Positions 1 through 11,324 of a DNA stretch of 64,000 nt are shown here, one piece after another. A model generated the notes under the pieces. It ran no database searches. It saw only the letters and a list, made by a program, of their open reading frames with translations, and was not told where the DNA came from. Source of the DNA: Zygnema cylindricum. Its lineage: Eukaryota > Streptophyta > Zygnematophyceae > Zygnematales > Zygnemataceae. The stretch lies in the NCBI GenBank assembly GCA_037447655.1, contig JBBHKE010002856.1, positions 193,584 to 257,583 on the forward strand. The letters are read 5' to 3'. Each line of letters begins with the position of its first letter. Positions within the stretch are counted from its first letter, which is position 1. The position numbers and the translations under genes were made by a program.

Positions 1-179
1 TTATATTTAAATTGCATGTGATCACCGAAAACATTTTGAACTTTATTCTTAGTACATTTCTCAAAATAATTTTTATGTATTCTCCGACACTCGTGAGTTT
101 AACCTAAATTTGGAAAGCGTTCATGAAACAAAAGAGTGCATGAATGCATTAGGTTAGTGATAGCCACCAAATTCTTCAT

Positions 180-460
180 TTTCGACACTCTAAGTGCATC
201 ACGGTCTTTATCCAAAAGTTTATCCAGTCCAATCACCACCTTCCACAGATGGCGCAACACCAGCTGTGTCTTAATATATTTCTTCCAAATAGCATAGTTA
301 CTCCCATGAATAAGGCAAATTTATCGAGCATAGAGTACATATCCTCTTGCGGGTCTTCCTCATCCAAGTCTGAGGCATCTTCAACAACAAATTCCCCCTT
401 CTTCAATTTCTCCTTTCACGCCTCATTATCATCCCCTCAATCGAGACTATCGCCATTTAG
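180..460 (-). pseudogene. copia Gag (UBN2-like) fragment, frameshifted
   Basis: Minus-strand translation in shifting frames resembles the Gag piece at 44326-44589: an acidic stretch, then a segment like KTQLVLRHLWKVVIG, then DKLLDKDRDALRVSK. In the copia family this is the N-terminal Gag region (DUF4219/UBN2 type). Frame changes show it is not functional. The plus-strand 94-residue ORF over it is a shadow. Confidence 0.7.
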
Positions 461-594
461 ATTTAGATCCAAATTGCCTCCAGATTGTTTCAAGGCCCTC
501 CAGTCAAAGTCCGAGAATTGCTTAACCAAATAACAAATTTTTTTATCAAAAAATGGATCCTAGCCGCTCCTCAGTTATTTCGGTCCTTCCATTT

Positions 595-903
595 TTATCT
601 TGGTTGAAAGGATTGAGAGGAGGAAGTTCTTCAAAACCACCAAAGCTAACTTCGTTTTTTTTCTAGGAGGATCTTTAGGAGGTGGATCTTCCCAAGAATA
701 CATAGGAAGGGCGTTCTATAAGGAAGGAGTAAAATCAAAAGACTTTATCATATCTTAGTTGAAAGGATTGAGAGGAAGTTCTTCAAAACCACCAAAGCTA
801 ACTTCGTATTTTTTCTAGGAGGATCTTTAGGAGGTGGATCTTCCCAAGAATCTATAGGAAGGGCGTTCTATAGGGAAGGAGTAAAATCAAAAGACTTTAT
901 ATG
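595..903. repeat. two-copy tandem duplication, period about 156 bp
   Basis: The block starting near 604 (TTGAAAGGATTGAGAGGA) recurs near 760. Both copies continue through TCTTCAAAACCACCAAAGC and GGAGTAAAATCAAAAGACTT with few differences. On the minus strand it encodes part of the copia Gag N-terminus, which occurs only once in the gene B element (about 43963-44170). The duplication is therefore specific to this copy. Confidence 0.9.
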
Positions 904-977
904 ATTTTCCCCCCATTACTGCTTCACTCTCCACCACTACACAACACTTTGAGCACTAATCTTGCTCCAATAAAAAT

Positions 978-1427
978 TGATAGGATCTATAAAGAAAAGG
1001 TAGCAACAGCAGAAGCAAAAACATTTCAAAGGATACAGAAATCTGGCCAAAGTCCTATATTTAGAAAGATTTTTTTCAATTTCAAAATAGAGGATGTATT
1101 TCCCTCCTCACTTATTCCATATTTCCCACTAAGCCCAATAAAGGAATAATCTCGTGCAAAACAAAACAAAAAGCAACAAAAACCTAAACATGCCACAAAA
1201 GATAAAATGCATATATAAGTGCATCGGCCATAGATTAACCCATCTAAGTTTCCTTCTAAGCTACGGCTTCTGAGTGAACTGATAAGCTGAAAAAATAAGC
1301 TGAAACAGCAAAGTACCAAATGAAACGTATCACCATGTCGACATAGAAGTTGAAATCGAATCTTATTTGAAGAGCTAAAATATCGTCAAAATGCGTGGAC
1401 GCTCGATTCTTAACAATACACGTAACA
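978..1427 (-). mobile_element. 5' LTR of the copia element in gene A intron 4
   Basis: On the minus strand it begins TGTTACGTGTATTG at 1427 and ends CCTATCA at 978, a TG...CA layout. It aligns along its whole length with the LTRs at 43475-43914 and 47980-48418. Shared blocks include the segments around GATGCACTTAT and GGAGGGAAATA and the terminal ATCCTATC. The flank outside the LTR (AAAGATATGCACAC on the minus strand) also matches the flank of the gene B copy, so both derive from one insertion. Confidence 0.85.
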
Positions 1428-1583
1428 TTGTATTCTCGCTTTTGGATACTGCAAGTGTGCATATCTTTGTTTTTATTTATATTAATTTTATCATTAGATG
1501 TAGAAACAAAAAAATAAAGAGAGACAAAAAGTGAAGGAAAGAAAAAAGAACCAGAGTGAGAAAAAAAAAAAAAAAGGACTTAC

Positions 1584-4500
1584 AACAATCTGAGTCTTTG
1601 CAAATTACAGATGGAATCTGGAAGAGGTCCCGTCAATTCATTACCAGACAACCATCTACAAGAAGAAAAAAAGAAATAAAAGAAATCTAAATAGTTAACT
1701 TTCTCAATGATTTTACCTTTGAAAAATAAAAATATGATAGAACCTTTTTTTTTTAATTTTGTATTGGAGTAGACATGTATCTCAAATGAAACAACGCAGT
1801 CAAATTCATTTCATGTTCTTGTTGATATAACAACAATACCAAAAAAACATTATATGAAACAAATTAGAATGTTACTCTGAAAATCCATTCGATAATCTAT
1901 TTTATTAGGAGAATTAGATCACAAAAAAACTAAAATAAAACAATCGGCAATTTATTTGAATTCTCGTTTAATATCAATATTAATCCCCAAATACATATTT
2001 AATTGCAAAAAAATATGACTCATATATATATGCATTCAGAAATTTATCAAATAGAACTTATTTACTACAGCAAACAGAAACAGAAATTAATCTAAAAGAA
2101 CCAAGGCAAAAACTAATAAAAATATCCAAACCTTCACAAAATTTTATCGTACTAGATTTGTAAAGGAATCGCGAAAAACTAAACCTTACACTTGCTACAC
2201 CATAAAACAAAAAAACAGTAAAGGTACAGAAAAGGATACCAAAAATATAAAAAGAGAGTGTGCGAAAATAATGAAAATAACACGGCATCAAATAACCAAG
2301 AGGAAGGCATATTACATAGATTTCTAAAGGTAACATACATAAATCTCTTTCACTTTCTTCAAAACTTCACTCACAACTCTTCCAGTCCTGTGAGGTAGCC
2401 AATCTCCGGAGCGATTTCGCCACTCAATCCAGCAGCGTCAAGGTAACTGTTCCCACATCCCGTGAACCATTGATATACCTCCCTCTATCCCTCTTCCTCC
2501 CTCTAACTCTCACTCCCCCCCTTCCTCTTCCTTCCCCTCTACGTTCCTCTCTTGTACTCAATCTCTGTACATCTCCCTCTCCCTCTTCGATCTCTCTCTC
2601 CCTCTTTACTTCCCTCTCCCTCTCTACCTCTCCCTCTCTCTCCCTCCGCCTTTCCCCCTCCCTCGCCCTCCGCCTTTCCCCCTCCCTCGCCCTCCACCTC
2701 CCCTTTACCTCTCCCTTCCCATCTTCCTCCCCCACCCCCTTTACCTCTCCCTCCCATTTTCCCACTGCCTTTCCCTCTCCCACTGTCTGTCTCTCTCCAT
2801 CTCCCACTCTCCCCCCCCCTCTCTCCATCTCTTCCTCTCCCACTCTCTCTCCCACTACATCTACCATCCTCGCCACTCTCCCTTTCCCTCACTCACATGT
2901 AAGTCGATCTCCCTCTCCCTCTCCCTCTCCCTCCCTTTCCTTCACTCATATGCAGGTCACTCTACCTCTCCCTCTCCCTCTGCCTCACCCTCCCTTCCCC
3001 TCAAACAGATGTAGGTCACTCTCCCTCGCCCTCGACCTCTCCCTCTTCCTCTCCCTCTCCATCTCGCTCGCCCTCTCATTTTCCGCTCTCGGTCCCTTTC
3101 CTCTCCCTTACCATCTCCCTCTTCCTCTCCTCTCCTTCTCCCTCTCCCTTTCCATCTCCCTCCCTTTCCCTCAATCACATATCGGTCACTCTCTTTCTCC
3201 CTCTTCCTCTCCCTCCCTTTCCATCACTCACATGTAGATCACTTTCCCTCTCCCTCTCCCTCTCCCTCTCCCTCTCCCTTCCGTTCCCACATCCCATGGA
3301 CTGTTGAATCTCTTCTGCTCCCTCGCTCATTGCTCTCGATCTTTCTTTCTCCCACTCTCCATCCCTCTCCCTCTATCTTCCCTTTCATTAGCCCCTCTTC
3401 CTCTAGCTCGCCTTCATCGTCACTCCCACTACTCCTACCACTCTGGCATTCTCTCAACGTCAATCTATCATCCCTCCTCACTATTTCTCCCTCCCCCCCT
3501 CTCCCTCCCCCTCTCCCACCCACTCTCCCTCTCCCTCTCCCTCTCCCTCCCCCTCCCCCTCCCCCTCCCCCTCCCTCTCCCCCTCCCCCTCTCCCTCCTT
3601 TCCCTCTCCCACCCCCTTACACTCCCTCTCCCTCCCCCTACCCCTCCCCCTATATATCTCGCCCTCCCTCTCATCTCTCCCTCTTCATCTCCCTCTCCAT
3701 CTGCCTCTCCCTCTCCAATCTTCTTCTTCCTCTCCCTCTCTATCACCCTCTCCCTCTCCCGATGTCTGTCCCTTTCCATCTCCCCATTACTTCCCTCTCT
3801 CCCTCTCCCGTTCCCGCTAACTTTCTCCTAGTCGCACTATCTATCTCCTTGCCGCTATTCCTCTCCCTCTTCCTCTCCCTTTTCCTCTCCCTCTTCCTCT
3901 CCCTCTCTCCCTCGCCCTCTCTCTCGACCTTACTTCGCCTCCCTTTCCATCTCCCTTGACCTATCGCTCTCCCTCTCCCACTCTTCCTCTCCCTCTCCCA
4001 CTTTTCCTCTCCCCCTTTGCCACTCCCTCTCTCTCTCCCCCTATCATTCTCCCTCTCACTCTCCTCTCCCTCAAAACTCTTTAACCCTCTTCCACTCCGG
4101 CTCTATCTCCTACTCCCTCTCCCTTTCCCCTTGCCGCTCTCCCTCTCCGTCTCCCACTCCTGGCTCCTTCCGCTCCCTCTCTTTTTCCTCTTCCAGCTCT
4201 CCCTCTCCCTCTCCCACTCCTTCCTTTTCCTCTCCGTCTACTCCTTCCTCTCCCTCTCCTCCCCGCTTTATATCCCTCTCTCTCACTGTTCTCTGTATCA
4301 CATTCTCAATCTCCCTCTCTTTCACCCTCCCTCTCTCTCCCTCTCCCTCCCCCTCCCCCTCCCCTTCCCCCTCTCCCTCCTCTCCCTCTTCCTCTCCCTC
4401 CCACTCTTCCTCTCCCTTTCACTCCCATTCTCCCTCTTCCTCTCGCTCTCCTACTCCACCTCCCTCTCCCTCCCCCTCTCCCTCTCCCTCTCCCTCTCCT

Positions 4501-6281
4501 TTTCCCTCTCCCTCTCACTCTCCCCATCCCTCTCCCTCCCCTTCTCCATCTTCACACTCTCTCCTTTTTCCTCACCCTCTCCCTCTCCTCTCCCTCCCCG
4601 CACTCTGTCGTTCTTCTCTCCCTCCCTCTCCCACTCCTTCACTCACAGGTTGATCACTCTCGTTGTATGGCAGAAGCATAAAATGGGCGATTCCCTCTCC
4701 CTCTTGCTCTACCTCTCTTTTCCCTTCTCCCTCTCCCACTACCTCTTTCTTTCCCTCTTCTTATCCCTCTCCGTCTCCCACTCCCTCTCCCACCCCCTCC
4801 TCCCTTTTCCCCCATCTCCCTCCCTCTCCCTCTTTCGCAATTATAGGTTGGTCATTCTCGCTGTCTAGTAGGAGCAATGGATGGGAAATTTGCACGCTAT
4901 GGGAATCCCTCCCTCTTCCTCTCTCCCTTTGCCTCTCCCACTCCTCCCCCTCCTAGCTATCTTTCCATCTCCCTCTCTCCATCTCCTTCCCCATCTCCCT
5001 CTCTCTAGACCCCTCTCCCTCTCTCCCTCTCTCTGTCCACTACCACCCCTCTCTTTGTCCCTCTTCCTTTCCATTTCCCTCTCCTCTCCCTCTCGTTTTC
5101 CCTCCCGTTCCCTCACTCGCATTTAGGTCACTGTCTTTCTCCCTCTTCCTCTCCCTCTCCCTATCCCTCTCCCTCTCCCTCCCTTTCCCTTACTCACATG
5201 CAGGTCACTCTTCCTCCCTCTGTCCCTCTCCCTCTCCCTTTCCCTATCCCTCTCGCTTCCTTTCCCTCACTCACATGGAGGTCACTCTCCCTGTTTCGTA
5301 GGAGCAGTAAATATCCGGGAATTGGTAGCATTCGATAGGGATGGGAGGGAAGCCCTGCATGCGGGAGCTTATGGCTTCGAGAGCCGTTCCTGGAGGGAGG
5401 GGAGAGGAGAGGAGAGGTGGGGGGAGATGAGGTAGGGGAGTGGGGGTGGGGGAGTGGGGGAAGTGGGGAAGAGGTGGGGGTGTGAGGGGAGAGGAGAGGA
5501 GTTGGGTGGAGGGAGGTGAGGTGGGGTGAGAGGAGAAAGAGGTGGGGGAGAGGGGGGAGAGGGGGGAGAGGGGGGAGAGGAGGTGGGTGGAGGGGAGAGA
5601 AACACAGGATTAGATTAGGGAGTCATGGGATTGAGAGAGTAGAGGGGAAGGTGAAGAGGGTTGGAAGGAGAGTGGTGGAATATATTAGCAGATAGTAGCG
5701 TTTGAAGGGGTGGAGGGAGGGGAGATTTAATAAGGTGGAGGGAGAGGAGAGGAAGACAATTGCAGAAGAGAGGGAGTTAGGTGGTGGAGGAAGCGGAGAG
5801 GAAGAAATGGGCTCCAAGGGTGAAATGGGTTGGTGAGAGTGAGGGGAGGTGTAGGAGAGGAGGAAAGGAGGGAGGGGGGAAGAGGGATGGATGGGAGGGA
5901 TAATGATGTAGAGGGAGTGAGGAAGGAAGTGGCGGAGGGTCCGGTAGAGGGAGAGGAAGAGGAGGTAGAGATGGAAAGGGGTGGCGGGATAGGAGAGGCG
6001 AAAGAGCTTCAAGCGTTTAGAGGGTGGGAGGGAAAAGAAGGGAAGCACCATGAGGGAGAGGGAGGCCGAGTTAGTGAGGGAGAGAAGAGAAGGGAGAGAA
6101 AGAGCGAGTGATGTGGAGGGGGGTAACTAGTGGACTGGAGGAAGAGGATGTTACGTGTGAATAAAATGGAGAGAGAGAGAGAGAGAGCGATTTATGGATA
6201 AATTCGTATTTATGAGAGTGTCAGCGGTGAAGTATGCTAAGGAGGGAGCAATAGGGGGCGGGAATGAGAAAGAAGAAGGAA

Positions 6282-6327
<46 letters not shown>

Positions 6328-6553
6328 TTGAGAGAGAGAGTAGAGAAGTGGAGAGGGTCGACAGAGAGAGAGAGAAGAGAACCGGTTTGACGGAGAGAGA
6401 GAGAGTGTGAGGGTAAAGAGAGAGAGAGAGAGAGAGAGGATGATACTTACGGTCTCCGATATTCATGTACGGAAATGTCGAATAATAACTATAATATGCC
6501 CTTGTGGGAGAGATGGCCGCCATGGCCATCAATAGCGTCAGTACGGCCGCCAT
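1584..6553 (-). CDS. LRR gene A: secreted/receptor-type leucine-rich repeat protein, 5' four exons
   Basis: Four exons are seen on the minus strand: 6553-6451, 5389-5275, 2446-2375 and 1655-1584. Each is bounded by AG and GT and all join in one open frame. Exon 1 starts at the ATG of MAAVLTLLMAMAAISPTRA, a good signal peptide, and ends in phase 1. Exon 2 encodes the N-terminal cap with cysteines (ALEAISSRMQGFPPI, later YCSYETGRVTS). Exons 3 and 4 are exactly 72 bp, phase 2, and encode one LRR each (LSGEIAPEIGYLTGLEEL; LTGPLPDSICNLQRLRLL), matching the plant-type LxGxIP consensus. Such LRRs bind ligands or partner proteins outside the cell. The following intron holds a copia element and the gene continues beyond position 1, so kinase, anchor or other C-terminal parts cannot be judged. 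Gene B (34428-59541) is a close paralogue in opposite orientation. Whether it is expressed is unknown. Confidence 0.8.
2447..5274 (-). repeat. intron 2 of gene A: GGGAGA polypurine tract with amplified exon-2 tails
   Basis: The coding strand is almost pure (GGGAGA)n and variants; the plus strand shows CCCTCT. Embedded in it are repeated short modules resembling the 3' end of exon 2 plus its donor (GAGAGTGACCT, then about GTGAGTGAGG). They lie near 2890, 2942, 3001, 3172, 3222, 4640, 4840, 5110 and 5190. The larger modules near 4640-4690 and 4840-4900 also keep the CTCCTAC-like part of exon 2. A copy of the segment just upstream of exon 3 (CATGGGATGTGGGAAC) lies near 3288-3305. All long ORFs here are low-complexity artefacts. 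Confidence 0.85.
5390..6450 (-). repeat. intron 1 of gene A: polypyrimidine on the coding strand, with CT microsatellites
   Basis: The coding strand is rich in C and T (CTCTCC and CTCTCT runs), including a (CT)n stretch at about 6280-6440 next to the GTAAGT donor of exon 1. It ends in the tract preceding the CCCTCCAG acceptor of exon 2. The plus strand correspondingly reads GGAGAGG and GAGAGA. Gene B intron 1 has the same character. A TRIM-like insertion found there is absent here: the stretch near 5590-5625 is uninterrupted. Confidence 0.85.
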
Positions 6554-7130
6554 AGATTTCCACCTGTCACGTCACCTGCTCAGGTATATGGCGGAGGACG
6601 AAAGATAGGTAAGCGAAAAGAGTTAAAAGAGAGGAAAGAAAGAAAGGAGATAAGAAGGTTGGGCGACTCAGGGACGAGGTTCACCTGACGACGGTTTTTT
6701 TTATTTTCTTTCCTTTTTTTTTTGTTTTAGTTCGTACTTTTACTTCTCTTTTCTGTACGTTTCTTTCCTATTTTTTTTTTCGTTTGTCTCTTCTTTTTTT
6801 TTTTACTTTTTATACACAGCACACGTTTTCTTTGTTTTGTCTCTTTCTATTTTGTACTCGTGTTTTTTCTTTATCTGACACGTGCAGGTTCCGTGAGGTC
6901 CGAGAACGGTTATTCCAAGGTCTTTTCGATTGGTTGGCCGAGTTATGGCCGTACGATTTGAATCTGAACCGTCGTTATCTGTCCAATCATTTGTAACTCT
7001 TTTGAAATGACGGCTGTCGGCCTCTGATTGGTCGCAAGAAGTAAACGTTTTTCTTTTCCTTTCTTTCATTTTCTTCGTCGCGTCGCCACGTTCAGTTCGC
7101 AATCGGAAGGTACGGTACCGGTGTACTATC
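6554..7130 (-). promoter_or_regulatory. 5' UTR and putative promoter of gene A
   Basis: The first 150 bp upstream of the ATG are nearly identical to the sequence upstream of gene B. They share CAGGTGAACCTCGTCCCTGA and CAGGTGACGTGAC, the latter with a TGACGTG bZIP-type core. Further upstream (6880-7060) are several CCAAT boxes in both orientations (CCAATCA, ATTGGT) and, on the minus strand, a possible TATA-like TATAAAAAGT near 6811-6821. Conservation between the two genes supports a regulatory role. No transcription start can be fixed from sequence alone. Confidence 0.55.
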
Positions 7131-7199
7131 TCACTGTACGGTATATGGTTTCAAAACGACAAACTCGATTCTTTCGACAGAGAAACCTACATTTTATGA

Positions 7200-7460
7200 C
7201 GTCATGGAACCCTAGTTGTACACGTCACATGAATCCATCCGTATATCAAAGTCAATTATTAACGAATATTGTAGAAATTCCAGGCTGTACCGACAACTAT
7301 CCGTACACTTTGACAAGTCAAGGTAAGTACGGTCTTTATGAAAATTGTTGGCTGACGTACATCTGTATCTTACATATTTGTCGTTTCTAGTACTCGGTCC
7401 AAAGGTCAAAACCCGAGCGTTGGTCAGAAAAGACAAAAAGATACGTCCTTGCAAGCCCAG
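7200..7460 (+). repeat. dispersed repeat fragment (family R)
   Basis: It contains TGACGTCATG, TACACGTCACATGA, TTGTAGAAATTCCAGG, GTTGGCTGACGTACAT and the end TCAAAACCCGAGCGTTGGTC. The same ordered landmarks occur at 10360-10640, 12060-12330 and, inverted, at 27230-27500. No coding potential is recognisable. Confidence 0.7.
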
Positions 7461-7469
7461 CTCCAGTGC

Positions 7470-7650
7470 GCCGTACGATTATAATCTGACGCGTCCAATC
7501 GTAAACTGCCCAGTCGTTTGTCAACTTTTAAATGACGGCTGTCGGGCTCTGATTGGTCGCAAGAAGTAAACGTTTTTCTTTCCCTTTCTTTCATTTTCAT
7601 CGTCACGTCGCCACGTTCAGTGCACTGTCGGAATGTACGGTACCAGTGTA
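7470..7650 (+). repeat. copy of the CCAAT-rich promoter-like module
   Basis: It matches 6880-7130: TCCAATCGTAAACTG, AAATGACGGCTGTCGG, CTCTGATTGGTCGCAAGAAG and GTAAACGTTTTTCTTT, then CGTCGCCACGTTCAG. No LRR start exon follows it. Confidence 0.7.
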
Positions 7651-8039
7651 CAATCTCGCTGTACGGTCTACGGTATGTACGGTATGTTTGGTACTGCCAT
7701 TAAAGTCGAAATCCCTCTCACGCTTTTCGACTCGCGGGCTCGTGATGCCAGCTCATCGCGGAACCAGAATCACGTCGACAGCTGATTTTAGTTAAAGTAC
7801 TGTACCTTTCTGTCGGCTAGTGATAAAACGTTTATTGACGTGTCACACAAATGTGAATCTTTTCGCACGAGGGGAAAGTACGCGCTATAACCGTGATTTT
7901 GATGTGTTTTTTTTTAATCATGTTTTTGCAAGGCTTTGGTATTATTATTATTATTATTGTTATCGTTAATATTATTTTGCTTATTTTTTGTTTTTTTGCC
8001 ACTTCGTCTTTGTCTTTTTCTTATTCTTCACTTCTGTTT

Positions 8040-8170
8040 CGTAACTGACAAGTTCAGGACCGCCTGGTCTAAAAACGGTTATTCATCCGATGGACGATTT
8101 TTGGCCGTACGATTTTCATCTGAAGCGTCGTAAACTGTCCAATCATTTGTACGGCTTGGAAATGGGGGGT
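8040..8170 (+). repeat. diverged copy of the CCAAT-rich module
   Basis: It shares the landmarks ACTGACAAGTTCAGGACC, AAAAACGGTTATTC, GCCGTACGATTTTCATCTG and GTCCAATCATTTGTACGG with the segment upstream of gene A. It runs directly into the GTAC-rich repeat that follows. Confidence 0.6.
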
Positions 8171-8490
8171 TTGAGGAATTTTAGGGTACATTCTCGTGCA
8201 TTCTCATATATTTATGTTAAACAGCCAACTTTTATTCGTACATTTACGTACGGTGTCCGTATTTTTTGTATTTTTTACGGTTATTATTTTGAGTTTTTTA
8301 GGGTACATATTTCAGTTATACGGACTTACATCTGTTGTACATCTACGTATAGCGTCCGTATATTTCAATACTTTTAGGGTTACTGAAGGGGGGGGTTTTA
8401 GGGTGTTTAGAGTACTTCCCGTGCATTTCGTACATTCCAGTAAATAACAGTACAACTGCCTTACATTATCCGTACCCTGAGGTTTTCTTG
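8160..8490 (+). repeat. GTAC-rich dispersed repeat, inverted copy at 11390-11720
   Basis: It carries recurring GTACATT, CGTACA and TTAGGGTACAT motifs. Blocks such as TTTATGTTAAACAGCCAAC and TTTTAGGGTACATTC reappear in reverse complement at 11590-11660. The small ORFs in it show no family resemblance. Confidence 0.75.
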
Positions 8491-8751
8491 GGTGCATCTT
8501 TTGTACAATGTCGTACATTTCCGTATGTTTCGCGTACCATCTAGGAATTTTTAAGGATTTTTTAGGGTTAAGGGGACGGTTTCCGTACGTTTTTTTACAT
8601 TCTACAGCGAAAACTAACGAGCGGTATGAAAGTAACGAATACTAATTAAAAATTGCAAAAAAATCGAAATCCGTACAAATTGGACAACTAGGATACAATC
8701 TGAATGAATCACCGTACTTTCTCATTGTACTATTTGTACGTTGATGCTTTA

Positions 8752-8945
8752 AAGTGTTGTATATCGAAAGCGCTTTGCCTATATTCGATATGTACCTCAT
8801 TTTAGGTACCCGATAATCGATTTATAGTGTCGATATGCAGAGCAGCTCAATATGGCGATATTTTTTGCAATATATCGGATCGATGTGTCTATAAAATCAA
8901 ACCGCGATTTCCTGAAACATAAAAAAACCGCGATATAACTGTAAA
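8752..8945. mobile_element. degenerate end of an hAT-like element
   Basis: It starts AGTGTTGTATATCG, one change from the terminus of the intact copies. Subterminal CGATAT and CCCGATAATCGAT motifs follow, and it ends with CGCGATATAACTG. No target duplication could be recognised. Confidence 0.45.
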
Positions 8946-8976
8946 TCAAGAAGCGAAATTAGCGTCATTTTCATTA

Positions 8977-9649
8977 CACCTTGAATCGCTATTAGCGTTA
9001 ATAACGCTAATTCAGAGCACCGAAATTTGACCCTCCAACCTAAAATAGAATTAATAACTTTTTCTTTTTTTTTACGTTAACATAGGTACTGTCGAATTAA
9101 CGTTAACAACTCTAATTTGGACAGATATTAAATATTGTGCACCACGTGTTGAGGAAAATTAATCGTTGTTGATGTTACTTAAGAATTTGAAAATTTTGAA
9201 AAAAAAGGTGTATTATAATTTTGGCGTTAATGCTAATTTGGGAGTTGCAATAAAAGGAATAATTGCAGTACAATTGTAAACATTAACATATGTATCCATA
9301 CAAAATATTAGAAATCGTACGCCGTCGCGAAACTTAAAAATCCGTACATCTCAGGCTAATTTAATTGTCATGCAAATCCCGTTTTTTGAGCTTGTTCCTA
9401 TGCGTGCGCGTCTGATTTAATTCATTTTTTGTAAAGTTTCACTTGAAAAGGTATATTTATGTACGGTCTAACATCGACCGTACATCACAGTATTTAGATC
9501 TTATTGTACATTCGTTCTTTATGCTATTTTTGTACTGTACCTTAATTAAAGTAAAGGAAAAATTAAAATCATGCATCCTATTAAAGAAAAGAAATCCAAA
9601 TTTCAGGAACCCAAATGAGAGTTATATACTCTAATAACGATTCACGGTG
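8977..9649. mobile_element. TA-flanked MITE, 673 bp (Tc1/mariner-like ends)
   Basis: The left end CACCTTGAATCGCTATTAG and the right end CTAATAACGATTCACGGTG form an imperfect terminal inverted repeat. TA lies immediately outside each end (8975-8976, 9650-9651). The interior holds several TTAACG and GCTAAT motifs and no transposase. Related copies are at 13205, 20789, 24720 and 30767. Confidence 0.75.
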
Positions 9650-9849
9650 TACTGTACGAAATGAGTCTGTCCTTACTAAAATTGCTCGTTATTTAGAACA
9701 ATCCTACAAAACGTGTGTCATATAACAGCAATGACAAGTGAAAAACGATAAACTTTATTACAAAAAGTGAAATAGGAAAACCATCAAAGTATAAAGGGGG
9801 AAAAAAAAAGAAATAGAAAGCGAAAATGGGTGCGTTGTCACAAGTGAGC

Positions 9850-10050
9850 ATGGCGTCAAAATGTCACCAAACCCTAAACGTCTACAATGTCACAAAATTA
9901 CAAAATCTAGACGTCTACAACCGTCCCTGCTTTTGTCGGCGTCACCGATTGTCAAAAGTTTCGTAGACGACTTCATCTGTCACAAAGTTGTACCTACATC
10001 TACAACCGTCACATGTCAAAGTTCCGATTTCATTTTCGCACATTGAGACG
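9850..10050 (+). repeat. dispersed repeat rich in GTCACAA and GTCTACAA
   Basis: The phrases ATGTCACCAAACC, CGTCTACAA, GGCGTCACCGATTGTC and AACCGTCACATGTCAAAG recur at 19250-19440. They also occur in reverse complement at 29215-29420 and 30298-30450. This is a non-coding repeat family. Confidence 0.65.
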
Positions 10051-10690
10051 TTTTGCGTAGTAGGGAGAATCTTACTACAGTCCAAAATACTTTATCAAAG
10101 TACCGATTACATGGGACATACCCTTAGTAAAATAAAAGTACGCTTCGAAGTTTCGATTAAATGCGCACATCCCATAAGACGCCAAAAACTAAAAAACATT
10201 TCAAAGGTGAAAGATGACGCCCATTTATCGTACGGTTATATATTTTCTCGTTGTAAATTCAAAACCTTTCTACTTTGACACATGGACACACCTCCTTGCC
10301 GTCGCTCATTTCCGCCACAAACGACAAACTCAATTCTTTCGACAAAGAATCCAACAGGTTGTGACGTCATGAAAATTTAGTTGTACACGTCACATGATCC
10401 ATTTTTATAACAAAGTCAACTATTGTCAAATATTCGAAATATAATGGAATATTCCAGGTTATATCGCCAACTGTTCGGACTACTCGACAAGTCCATGACC
10501 GTACGATCTCTCGTCGACCTATTTTGAAAATTGTTGGCTGACGTACATTTACAGCTTGCGTATTTGTTGTTTCATGAAGACAGTGCAATGGTCAAAACCC
10601 AAACGTTTGTCCGAAAAGACAAAAAATTACATCTGACGCAAGCCCGAGTATTAATTCTGTACTTTGCCCGGTTAGGTTTATTGCATAGAT
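9970..10690 (+). repeat. family R repeat, about 700 bp; inverted copy at 27185-27870
   Basis: The order of landmarks is kept between the two copies: AAGTACCGATTACATG, AAGATGACGCCCATTTA, TTGACACATGGACACACCT, CGTCACATGATCCATTTTTA, ATGACCGTACGATCTCTCGT and CTGACGCAAGCCCG. The copies are in opposite orientation and flank the centre of the spacer between the two LRR genes. No protein is recognised. Confidence 0.75.
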
Positions 10691-10794
10691 GTCTCATTCG
10701 TACGGATCTTGAGAATTCAACAGTTTGTGACATCCTTGTTGTTTGTCTCATCGTTTTCTTTTTGTCTTTTCTATAAACTACCTCATGTTCTTCA

Positions 10795-10838
10795 TTGACA
10801 CGCCAGGTTCTGTCAGGTCCGAGAACGATTATTCCAAG
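10795..10838 (+). repeat. CCAAT-module fragment cut by an hAT-like insertion
   Basis: CGCCAGGTTCTGTCAGGTCC and GAGAACGATTATTCCAAG match 6884-6920. The match stops exactly where the hAT-like terminus TAGTGTTGGG starts at 10839. Confidence 0.7.
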
Positions 10839-11324
10839 TAGTGTTGGGTATCGGGTAAATTCATATCGCGATAATCTCGATATTCGATATATCGAATATC
10901 GATCGAGGAGAATCCTCGATATATCGTACCGCGACCAACATAAATCATCGCGATATATATCGCGATATATAGTATTTTTTAAATTTAATATTTTTATTTT
11001 TTTATATAATATGTTATTTTTGCGAAAAAGTCAAATTGTCTAATACGCCACGTACGCCGTGATTTTCGTTCCGTGACTTAAAGGTAGACGCCGCAAAATG
11101 TAACCGACAAAAAAGTACTAATTCTGTAATTCTAATGATTGCTTTTTTGGGGTATGGTTACACGAGGAGGTCTCTGTAATAGTACGGACAGCAAAATTTA
11201 TGTATTACAGAGGCATCGGGTACATCGCGTATCGTTTTTAAATAAGTTTTACGTACGTGTTCTGATATGAATGGCTCCACGTAAGCTGACTATCAAATCT
11301 CAAAAATCATCAAACATCTAGAAA
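10839..11324. mobile_element. hAT-like non-autonomous element, truncated at the assembly gap
   Basis: It begins TAGTGTTGGGTATCGGGTA and has subterminal CGATAT palindromes. It is then collinear with the reverse complement of 23960-24454, through TACGCCACGTACGCCGTGAT and GGTATGGTTACACG up to the run of N. The other end is missing beyond the gap. Confidence 0.8.

Larger units (their letters stand above)
1..977 (-). mobile_element. Ty1/copia internal region, 5' part (decayed, runs off the left edge)
   Basis: This is the first part of a leftward-oriented copia retrotransposon inside intron 4 of LRR gene A. Read on the minus strand it follows the LTR at 978-1427 and carries a tandemly duplicated Gag N-terminal segment, then a Gag segment, before leaving the window. 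It is clearly homologous to the element at 43475-48418 in the same intron of gene B. The coding frames are broken by stops and frameshifts. The rest of pol and the 3' LTR would lie left of position 1. Confidence 0.8.

Noticed and set aside
6221-6450. Extension of the gene A first ORF into the SLSLSLYPHT stretch
   Set aside because: The frame after 6451 is the CT-rich intron. A GTAAGT donor lies at the border and the splice to exon 2 restores a conserved frame shared with gene B.
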